64,000 bases of DNA from Erythrobacteraceae bacterium CCH12-C2. Its GTDB lineage: Bacteria > Pseudomonadota > Alphaproteobacteria > Sphingomonadales > Sphingomonadaceae. Numbering within the stretch: position 1 is the stretch's first letter; each line of letters starts with the position of its first letter. A program made the translations under genes and the position numbers. This document shows, piece after piece, positions 20,008 through 27,009 of this stretch. A model generated the notes under the pieces. The model was given only the letters and a program-made list of their open reading frames with translations, was not told where the DNA came from and did no database searches. The DNA lies in contig LSKF01000102.1 in NCBI GenBank assembly GCA_001556995.1, positions 151,748-215,747 of the forward strand. The letters run 5' to 3'.

Positions 20008-20448
20008 ATGGCGGCTGCGCGCCCGGTGAAACTCTATTCCCCCGCCCTGCTTGGCCTCGCCATCGAGCTGGCGTGCTTCCCGCTCGATGACAGTCTGCCG
20101 CTCCGGGCCGAGGCGCGCTCGCGCAGCTGCGGTAGTGTGATCACGGTAGGTCTGGCCTTGGGACCCGCGCAGGACATTGCCCGGATCGGAATGCAGGTCA
20201 GCGCCTGCGCGATCGGGCAGGCCTCGGCAGCCCTGTTGGCGCAGAGCGCTGTCGGCACCGTGGGCGATCGCGTCGTGCAGACGACGCAGCAGATTGGGGA
20301 TTGGCTGGCGGGGGAAGGCCCCTTGCCCGACTGGCCGGGGATCGCCGTGCTGACGCCCGCTCTTTCGCATCCGGGGCGTCACGGCGCCTTGCTGCTTCCG
20401 TGGACGGCGGTTTGCTCAGCGCTTTCAAGCATGGCGACACACGGCTAG
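20008..20448 (+). CDS. NifU/IscU-like protein lacking the third scaffold cysteine
   Basis: A 146-residue protein resembling the NifU N-terminal/SufU/IscU Fe-S scaffold family. The opening LYSPALLGLAIELACFP and the motifs RSRSCGSVITVGL (Cys41) and VSACAIGQASAALLA (Cys67) align with the first two scaffold cysteines. Where SufU-type proteins have Pro-x-Arg-x-x-Cys, this one reads HPGRHGALLLPW, so the third Cys is absent. Similar sphingomonad proteins are annotated as iron-sulfur cluster assembly scaffolds. It may bind zinc, act as an accessory protein, or have lost cluster assembly. Probably co-transcribed with radA-cvpA (5-base gap). Confidence 0.7.
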   Translation: MAAARPVKLYSPALLGLAIELACFPLDDSLPLRAEARSRSCGSVITVGLALGPAQDIARIGMQVSACAIGQASAALLAQSAVGTVGDRVVQTTQQIGDWLAGEGPLPDWPGIAVLTPALSHPGRHGALLLPWTAVCSALSSMATHG

Positions 20449-20496
20449 GGATCGCTGAAACAAGGTGCCGCGTGCGGCGCAAGGGGATAAGGGACA

Positions 20497-22128
20497 ATGG
20501 CAGAAGCCGAAGCGCTCGCCGCACGCGAGCCGAGTGACCAGGAAATCCGGTTGGTAATCGGCGCGTCGAGCGCGGGCACCATCTTCGAGTGGTACGATTT
20601 CTTTATCTACGGCACGCTGGCCTACATCCTCAAGGATGCGTTCTACGCCACCGACAATGAGACGCTTGGCCTGCTGCTGGTCTGGTCGACCTTTGCGGTG
20701 GGCTTTGCTTTCCGGCCGCTCGGGGCGGTTCTGTTCGGGTTCCTGGGCGACAAGCTCGGGCGGAAATACACGTTCCTTGTCACCGTAACTCTGATGGGGA
20801 TTGCGACGGCAGGCGTCGGTTTGATCCCCACGGTGGACAGCATCGGCATGGCCGCGCCGATCATCGTGATCCTGCTGCGGGTGATGCAGGGCTTGGCGCT
20901 GGGCGGAGAGTATGGGGGCGCAGCGATCTATGTTGCCGAGCACGCCCCGCCAGAAAAGCGCGGGTTTTACACCAGCTTCATTCAGGCGAGCGTTGCGGGC
21001 GGGTTTGTCCTGTCGATCATCGTGGTGCTGGCCTGCCGCGCGCTGATCCCCGCAGATGCCTTTGCCGCATGGGGATGGCGCGTGCCGTTCCTGCTCTCGC
21101 TTTTGCTGCTGGGCATTTCGCTTTGGATGCGGTTGAAACTGTCCGAAAGCCCAGTGTTTCAGGCGATGAAGGAGGCGGGCGAGACGGCGGGCAATCCCTT
21201 TGTCGAAAGCTTGACCTACCCCGGCAACCCCAAGCGGCTGTTTGTGGCGCTGTTCGGCATCACCGGAATTCTGACGACGATCTGGTACACCGGGTTCTTC
21301 TCGGCGATGAGCTTTCTGCGCGGACCGATGCATGTCGATGATCTCACGGTCGAACTGGTGCTGCTCGTCTCGGGCCTGATCGTGATGAGTTTCTATGTGA
21401 TAGTCGGCAAATGGTCGGACCGGGTCGGGCGCAAGAAACCAATTATCATTGGTTCTGCGCTCAGCCTTGTCCTGCTGTTTCCGCTGTTCTGGCTGATGGG
21501 CAGCCTTGCCAACCCCGGCCTTTCCGCCGCAGCCGAACGCACGCCCATTGTGGTGAGCGGCCCGGCCTGCGTGACTGATCCCTTTGCCGAGCTGTTCAAG
21601 CGCGAGCAGACCGATTGCGGGAAAGTCCTCGAAACACTCACCGCCTCGGGCGTGCCTTACACGCTTCAGTCGGGGAACAACCTGTCGCTCATGGCTGGCG
21701 GGCAGGACGTTGCGATCGACCCCGCATGGTTCGAAAGCGGGCCCGCGCGGACGGAAGGGATCCGCGAGGCGCTCTCAGAATTTGGCTTCGACTTTGCCAA
21801 GCAGCGGCCGAGCGCGGTGAACATTGTCGGGATTGTTGGCATCTTGCTGGCGCTGGGCGTGCTGTCAGCCCTGACCTATGGTTCGGTCGCGGCGCTGCTG
21901 TCGGAGATGTTTCCGCCGCGCATTCGGTATTCCTCGATGTCGATCCCGTACCACATTGGGGCCGGCTATCTCGGCGGGTTCTTGCCGCTGATCGCCGGAG
22001 TGATCGTGGCTAGCACGGGAGATATCTATTCCGGGCTGTGGTACACGTGGGGCGTGGTGGCCTTCGGACTGGTGGTAGCATGGTGGGGCATTCCCGGCGG
22101 GCCGCCGCGAGATTTTGCTGATGGATAA
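20497..22128 (+). CDS. MFS transporter, metabolite:H+ symporter type
   Basis: A 543-residue, 12-helix major facilitator of the metabolite:H+ symporter (MHS) group, which includes ProP, KgtP and ShiA. Signatures are SSAGTIFEWYDFFIYG in helix 1 and GALVFGxLGDKLGRKYTF-like RPLGAVLFGFLGDKLGRK in loop 2-3. MHS proteins are usually about 430-460 residues; the excess here is a hydrophilic insertion at about residues 340-450, with two cysteines, between late helices. The substrate cannot be told from sequence. Its stop overlaps the alr start region by 8 bases. Confidence 0.85.
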   Translation: MAEAEALAAREPSDQEIRLVIGASSAGTIFEWYDFFIYGTLAYILKDAFYATDNETLGLLLVWSTFAVGFAFRPLGAVLFGFLGDKLGRKYTFLVTVTLMGIATAGVGLIPTVDSIGMAAPIIVILLRVMQGLALGGEYGGAAIYVAEHAPPEKRGFYTSFIQASVAGGFVLSIIVVLACRALIPADAFAAWGWRVPFLLSLLLLGISLWMRLKLSESPVFQAMKEAGETAGNPFVESLTYPGNPKRLFVALFGITGILTTIWYTGFFSAMSFLRGPMHVDDLTVELVLLVSGLIVMSFYVIVGKWSDRVGRKKPIIIGSALSLVLLFPLFWLMGSLANPGLSAAAERTPIVVSGPACVTDPFAELFKREQTDCGKVLETLTASGVPYTLQSGNNLSLMAGGQDVAIDPAWFESGPARTEGIREALSEFGFDFAKQRPSAVNIVGIVGILLALGVLSALTYGSVAALLSEMFPPRIRYSSMSIPYHIGAGYLGGFLPLIAGVIVASTGDIYSGLWYTWGVVAFGLVVAWWGIPGGPPRDFADG

Positions 22129-23203
22129 CGGCAATTTGGACGGCGGGCAGGAGGATTCCAGCCCGGTCTTGCCCGCTCCTAGCTTGCGTTTGGTGGTCGA
22201 TAGTGGGGCACTAGCGGCCAATTGGCGGGCGCTCGATACGCTTTCGGGCTCGGCTGCGGCAGGGGCTGCGGTCAAGGCTGATTGCTATGGCCTTGGGGTC
22301 GATGCGTGTGTGCCGGTGCTGCGCGATGCGGGGTGCCAGACCTTTTTTGTCGCCCATTGGAGCGAGGTTCAGGCCGTGGCTCGCCATGTGCCGGCGGGCC
22401 AGATCGCGGTGCTGCATGGCCCACTGACAGAAGCCGACTGCGTCTATGCCCGGGCCAGTGGGGTGATCCCTGTCATCAACTCGCTGGAGCAGGCGGAACG
22501 TTGGACCTCAAGCGGCGGCGGACGGTGCCACCTGATGGTCGACACAGGGATCAACCGCCTCGGCATCGTGCCAAGCGAGGCCAATGATCCGCGGATTGCC
22601 GCGCTCGACATCGATAACCTGATGAGCCACCTCGCCAGCGCCGACGAGGATAGCGCAATGAACCCGCAACAATTGGCCGCATTCCAAGGGGTGCGGGGGC
22701 AGATCAAGCACCGCCGCGCGAGCCTCGCCAACAGCGCCGGAATTGGGCTCGGGGTCGATTATGCCTTCGACCTCACCCGACCTGGAATAGCACTTTATGG
22801 CGGCGTCCCGCGCGCGGAGCTGGCGGGTGCAATCAAGCCTGTTGCCCAAGTCGAAGCCGCCATCCTCCAGACCCGCTATCTCTCCGCCGGCGATAGCGTC
22901 GGTTACAATGCTGCTTTTACTGCCACAAAGCCAATGCGGGTAGGGACGGTCTCGATCGGCTATGCCGATGGCTTTCTGCGCTCGCGCGGCCCCGACAATG
23001 CGCTCCATCACAAGGGCCGGGCGCTACAAATCCTCGGCAAGGTGTCGATGGACATGGTGGTCGTTGACCTTGGAGCCGCGCCTGACTTGTCCGCCGGCGA
23101 TTGGGTCGCGGTGCCATGGAACATCGCCGATGCTGCGCAGCAAATGGCTCTTTCGCCTTATGAAATGCTGACCGTGATTGGACGCCGGCTACGCGGCTGT
23201 TAG
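22121..23203 (+). CDS. alr: Alanine racemase
   Basis: PLP enzyme interconverting L- and D-alanine for peptidoglycan; 360 residues, normal length. The PLP lysine is Lys52 in GAAVKADCYGLG. Further motifs are DTGINRLG, SLANSAG, RPGIALYGG, the catalytic Tyr in VGYNAAF, VSIGYADGF and GKVSMDMVVVDL. The ATG at 22121 lies inside the MFS stop region, so translation is probably coupled. A TTG at 22115 is a weaker alternative. Confidence 0.93.
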   Translation: MDNGNLDGGQEDSSPVLPAPSLRLVVDSGALAANWRALDTLSGSAAAGAAVKADCYGLGVDACVPVLRDAGCQTFFVAHWSEVQAVARHVPAGQIAVLHGPLTEADCVYARASGVIPVINSLEQAERWTSSGGGRCHLMVDTGINRLGIVPSEANDPRIAALDIDNLMSHLASADEDSAMNPQQLAAFQGVRGQIKHRRASLANSAGIGLGVDYAFDLTRPGIALYGGVPRAELAGAIKPVAQVEAAILQTRYLSAGDSVGYNAAFTATKPMRVGTVSIGYADGFLRSRGPDNALHHKGRALQILGKVSMDMVVVDLGAAPDLSAGDWVAVPWNIADAAQQMALSPYEMLTVIGRRLRGC

Positions 23204-23220
23204 CCTGTTTCAGCCGTTCT

Positions 23221-23246
23221 TGTTGCACCGCAGCTTGTGCAGGTGC
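23221..23246 (+). promoter_or_regulatory. Possible PhaR autoregulatory site
   Basis: A TGC/GCA-rich stretch directly before phaR contains TTGC-ACC-GCAG (23223-23233), one base off the CTGC-N3/4-GCAG pattern reported for PhaR in photosynthetic alphaproteobacteria, followed by TTGTGCAGGTGC. PhaR is known to repress its own gene in relatives. The sequence match is short, so this is tentative. Confidence 0.35.
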
Positions 23247-23290
23247 TAATGACGCTGATCTCGGGTCAAAAAAATTGGGGTCAGAACAAA

Positions 23291-23857
23291 ATGGTCGGCA
23301 GAGCAAAGGCAGCATCGCGGCAGGCAGGTGATGTCATCATCATCAAGAAATACGCTAACCGGCGGCTCTATAACACGGCATCGTCGAGCTACATCACGCT
23401 CGAGGATCTGGCCCGCATGGTGCGCGAAAATGTCGATTTTCAGGTGCTCGATGCAAAGACCGGGGATGATATCACCCATTCAATCCTGACCCAGATCATA
23501 ATGGACGAAGAGGCGAATGGCGAGCAGATGCTCCCGGTAAGCTTCCTGCGCCAGCTGATCGGCATGTATGGCAATTCAATGCAGGCGCTGATGCCGTCCT
23601 ATCTTGAGGCCAGCATGGCCAATTTCCGCGAGAACCAATCGAAAATTCGCGAAGCCTTCGAAAAGGGCATCAGCGCGACGCCCTTCGCCGCGATCCACGA
23701 AACCAACATGGCGATGATGCGCGCCGCCGCCGATGTGTTCCTGCCCGGCGTCGGCAAGGCCAAGGAAAAGCCCGCAGCACCGGCCAATGACGAACTGGCT
23801 CAGCTGCGCGAACAGATGGCCGCCATGCAAAAGAAGCTGGACGAATTGGGCAAATAG
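23291..23857 (+). CDS. phaR: Polyhydroxyalkanoate synthesis repressor PhaR
   Basis: DNA- and PHA-binding repressor of phasin and PHA-synthesis genes; 188 residues. The conserved N-terminal domain has IIIKKYANRRLYNTASSSYI, LEDLARMVRENVDFQVLDAK and the DITHSILTQIIMDEE block, then the PHB-accumulation domain (FLRQLIGMYGNSMQALMPSYLE). The C-terminus is a probable coiled coil. ATG at 23291 chosen; the in-frame extension upstream lacks homology. Implies that the organism makes or once made PHA granules, though no PHA synthase is in the window. Confidence 0.92.
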   Translation: MVGRAKAASRQAGDVIIIKKYANRRLYNTASSSYITLEDLARMVRENVDFQVLDAKTGDDITHSILTQIIMDEEANGEQMLPVSFLRQLIGMYGNSMQALMPSYLEASMANFRENQSKIREAFEKGISATPFAAIHETNMAMMRAAADVFLPGVGKAKEKPAAPANDELAQLREQMAAMQKKLDELGK

Positions 23858-23916
23858 CGCTGATAGCGGCGCGCCCTGCGGCTACTGGCCGCACCCGTCA
23901 GACAGGAAACCGATCA

Positions 23917-25461
23917 GTGTCCCAGATCCGCCACGCGCTCACCGTGAAGCGCGAAGATGATTTCGCCAAGTGGTATCAGGAAGTCATCAGTGCCGCCGAT
24001 CTCGCCGAGGAATCGGGGGTGCGCGGCTGCATGGTGATCAAGCCTTGGGGCTATGGCATCTGGGAGCGCATCCAGCGCTTGATGGACGACCGGATCAAGG
24101 CGGCGGGCGTGCAGAACTGCTACTTCCCGCTGTTCATCCCGCTTGCCAATTTCACCCGCGAGGCGGAGCACGTTGAAGGCTTCGCTAAGGAAATGGCGGT
24201 TGTCACCCACCACCGGCTGATTTCGGACGGGAAGGGCGGGCTGATCCCCGATCCCGCGGCCAAGCTCGAAGAGCCGCTGGTGGTGCGCCCGACCTCGGAG
24301 ACAATCATCGGCGATGCCATGGCGCGCTGGGTGCAATCATGGCGCGATTTGCCGCTGCTCACCAACCAGTGGGCCAATGTCGTGCGTTGGGAGATGCGCA
24401 CGCGGATGTTCCTGCGCACCAGCGAGTTCCTCTGGCAGGAGGGCCACACAGCGCACGAGACGCGCGAGGATGCGCTGGCTGAAACGCACCGCGCGCTGGA
24501 AATGTACCGCGCCTGTGCCGAGGATGACCTCGCGCTCCCCGTGATCGCGGGTGAGAAGCCCGAGAACGAGCGCTTCCCCGGCGCGGTCGAGACCTGGTCG
24601 ATCGAAGCGATGATGCAGGATGGCAAGGCGCTCCAGGCGGGCACCTCGCACTATCTCGGCACCAATTTCGCCCATGCGGCGGGCATCCAGTATCAGGACC
24701 GCGAGGGCGCTCAGCAATATTGCCACACCACCAGCTGGGGTGTTTCGACCCGGCTGATCGGCGGGGTCATCATGACCCACGGCGACGACGACGGGCTGCG
24801 CGTTCCGCCCGCCATCGCCCCGCAGCAGATCGTGATCATCCCGATGCTGCGCGAGGCTCCTGAGGATGCCGAGCTAATCGCCTATTGCGAAAGCGTGCGC
24901 ACCGCCTTGGCCGCGCAGACCGCGCTGGGCGAGCGGGTGCGGGTGCTGCTCGACACCAAGCCCGGCAAGGCTGCGGCCAAGCGCTGGGACTGGGTCCGCA
25001 AGGGCGCACCGGTCATCATCGAAGTCGGTCCGCGCGACATGGCCGAGGGCAAGCTCGCCGTGCTGCGCCGTGATCAGCTGTGGAACACCGCCAACGGCAA
25101 GCCCGCCTTCACCTACCCTGCACAAGGCGATTTCGTGGCCGAGGCGGGCGCGCTGCTCGAAGCAATTCAGACGTCGCTTTACGAAGAGGCCCGCGCGCGG
25201 CGTGATGCGAATATCACCCGCGGGGTGACCCAATGGCAGGCGGTGGTCGATCACTTCGAGAAGGGCGGAAAGTATCCCGGCTGGGTCGAAGTGGAGTGGT
25301 CAAAGCCCACCGGCGCGGCGCTCGATGCCGTGGTCGAAAAGCTGAAGGCGGTGAAGCTCACCATCCGCAACGTCCCGCGCGGCAGCGAGCCAGCGACAGG
25401 GGCGTGCATCTTCACCGGCGCACCGGCGACTGAGCGCATTCTGGTGGCCCGCGCCTACTAG
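23917..25461 (+). CDS. proS: Proline--tRNA ligase, archaeal/eukaryotic-type (type 3)
   Basis: Class II synthetase charging tRNA-Pro; 514 residues with a GTG start. It is not the long bacterial form with an editing insertion between motifs 2 and 3, nor the roughly 440-residue short bacterial form. The N-terminus KREDDFAKWYQEVI, GCMVIKPWGYGIWERIQ, RPTSETIIGDAMARWV, RTSEFLWQEGHTAH and the C-terminal extension with ACIFTGxPATERILVARAY ending in Tyr are the archaeal/eukaryotic (type 3) layout. The GTG at 23917 lies 59 bases after phaR. Confidence 0.93.
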   Translation: MSQIRHALTVKREDDFAKWYQEVISAADLAEESGVRGCMVIKPWGYGIWERIQRLMDDRIKAAGVQNCYFPLFIPLANFTREAEHVEGFAKEMAVVTHHRLISDGKGGLIPDPAAKLEEPLVVRPTSETIIGDAMARWVQSWRDLPLLTNQWANVVRWEMRTRMFLRTSEFLWQEGHTAHETREDALAETHRALEMYRACAEDDLALPVIAGEKPENERFPGAVETWSIEAMMQDGKALQAGTSHYLGTNFAHAAGIQYQDREGAQQYCHTTSWGVSTRLIGGVIMTHGDDDGLRVPPAIAPQQIVIIPMLREAPEDAELIAYCESVRTALAAQTALGERVRVLLDTKPGKAAAKRWDWVRKGAPVIIEVGPRDMAEGKLAVLRRDQLWNTANGKPAFTYPAQGDFVAEAGALLEAIQTSLYEEARARRDANITRGVTQWQAVVDHFEKGGKYPGWVEVEWSKPTGAALDAVVEKLKAVKLTIRNVPRGSEPATGACIFTGAPATERILVARAY

Positions 25462-25499
25462 GCTTGCGCGAAGGCAAAGGCGCGGGCAGACAGGCACGC

Positions 25500-26891
25500 A
25501 TGATCAAACATGCCCTCCTGCTCGCCGCCCTCATGGCCGCCCCGATCGCTGCTCAAACCCACCCTGCTGAACAGGTTTCGCAGCAGCGGCTGAAAGCCGA
25601 CGTCGAGAAACTGGTCAGCTTCGGCACGCGACACACCTTGTCGTCACAGACCGATCCCAAGCGCGGGATCGGGGCAGCGGTCGATTGGGGGCTCGACGAG
25701 TTCAAGCGCATCGGCGCCAAGTGCGGCGATTGCCTTGAAGTCCTGCCCGTGGGCGAGGTGATCCAGCCCGATGGTCGCCGCATCCCGACTGCGACGTTGA
25801 TCCGCAACGCGGTAGCCATCCAGCGCGGCACCGAGCGGCCCAACGAGGTCGTGATTGTGCAGGGCCATATCGACAGCCGCGTCTCCGATCCGCTCGACTT
25901 CACCAAGGATGCGCCCGGGGCCAATGACGACGGCTCAGGCACCGCCCTGGTGCTGGAGGCGGCGCGTGCCTTGTCCGGCACGAAGTATCCCAGCACCATC
26001 ATCTATGCCCTGCTTTCGGGCGAGGAGCAGGGGTTGTTCGGCGGGCGCATTCTTGCCGATTGGGCGGAGAAGCAGGGCTTCACCGTCAAGGCGGTGCTCA
26101 ACAACGACATCGTCGGCAATTCCTGCGGCAAGGACGGCTATTGTGAGCCCAAGGTGGTGCGCGTGTTCTCAGAAGGCCCGCGCGCTGACCTGACCGAGCG
26201 TTTGCGCGCTGCCGCCACGCGCTTTGGCGGGGAGAACGACACGCCTTCGCGCAACCTCTCGCGCTGGGTGGCGGGGTTGGCCGAGAAGCACCCTGCGGAA
26301 ATGCAGGTCCGCCAGATCTGGCGCACCGACCGCATGGGGCGCGGCGGGGATCAGGTGCCGTTCTTGCAGAAGGGCTACCCCGCGATCCGTTTCTCGGTGG
26401 GTGTCGAGGATTACGACCACCAGCATCAGGACCTACGTACCGAAAACGGGGTGTTCTACGGCGACACCATCGAAGAAATGGATTTCGCCTATCTCGCCGG
26501 GGTGACGAAGCTGAACGTGCGCGCGCTCGATGCGCTCGCCCGCGCGCCGATGCCGCCCAAGGTGAGCGTGGATGCGGCGGTGCGGGTGGATACGGTTGTG
26601 AAAGCCGTGTCAGTGCCCGGGGCGATTGAATATCGCCTGATGGTGAGGCGGACCGACGAAACGCAGTGGCGAGATAAGTTGCCCGGCGGCGACATGGGGC
26701 AGGGCATTTCTCCGGGCACTTTCTCATACCCTCATGATGGCCCATCTGCGGGTGGTGCCGCTATAGACATGGTCGTGCCGCTTCGCGGAGACGACTGGAT
26801 GTTCGGTGTCATTGCTTGCAACGGTGCGTTCTGTTCGCCCGTCGCCAGCGCGGTGCCCGGCGGCGCGTTCGAGCCAGTGGGTAAGGAATAG
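25500..26891 (+). CDS. Secreted M28-family metallopeptidase
   Basis: A 463-residue zinc aminopeptidase-like protein. A short signal peptide (MIKHALLLAALMAAPIAAQ) is followed by the M28 catalytic domain. Likely metal ligands and catalytic residues are in VQGHIDS, GANDDGSGTALVLEAARAL, LLSGEEQGLFGG, NNDIVGN and YDHQHQD. A C-terminal beta-rich region (about 370-463) follows. The ATG at 25500 was preferred to an upstream TTG. Thirty-eight bases downstream of proS and followed by REP copy B. The peptide substrate is unknown. Confidence 0.87.
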   Translation: MIKHALLLAALMAAPIAAQTHPAEQVSQQRLKADVEKLVSFGTRHTLSSQTDPKRGIGAAVDWGLDEFKRIGAKCGDCLEVLPVGEVIQPDGRRIPTATLIRNAVAIQRGTERPNEVVIVQGHIDSRVSDPLDFTKDAPGANDDGSGTALVLEAARALSGTKYPSTIIYALLSGEEQGLFGGRILADWAEKQGFTVKAVLNNDIVGNSCGKDGYCEPKVVRVFSEGPRADLTERLRAAATRFGGENDTPSRNLSRWVAGLAEKHPAEMQVRQIWRTDRMGRGGDQVPFLQKGYPAIRFSVGVEDYDHQHQDLRTENGVFYGDTIEEMDFAYLAGVTKLNVRALDALARAPMPPKVSVDAAVRVDTVVKAVSVPGAIEYRLMVRRTDETQWRDKLPGGDMGQGISPGTFSYPHDGPSAGGAAIDMVVPLRGDDWMFGVIACNGAFCSPVASAVPGGAFEPVGKE

Positions 26892-26903
26892 CATTCAATC
26901 ACT

Positions 26904-26998
26904 ACCGTTCGCCCTGAGCCTGTCGAAGGGCCGCGCTTCTTCTTGAGAATTGCACCGGAAGTGAAGGACTGGGCTTCGACAAGCTCAGCCCGAACGGT
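26904..26998. repeat. REP-like doublet, copy B
   Basis: Second copy of the inverted doublet, between the M28 peptidase and rnr, ending 11 bases before the rnr ATG. The left arm reads ACCGTTCGCCCTGAGCCTG with stem GCCCT/AGGGC. The right arm, read inverted, has stem GGGCT/AGCCC around the same GAGCTTGTCGA loop. The outermost bases (ACCGTTCG and CGAACGGT) are exact inverted repeats. Confidence 0.85.
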
Positions 26999-27009
26999 TA
27001 TTGGGGTTC

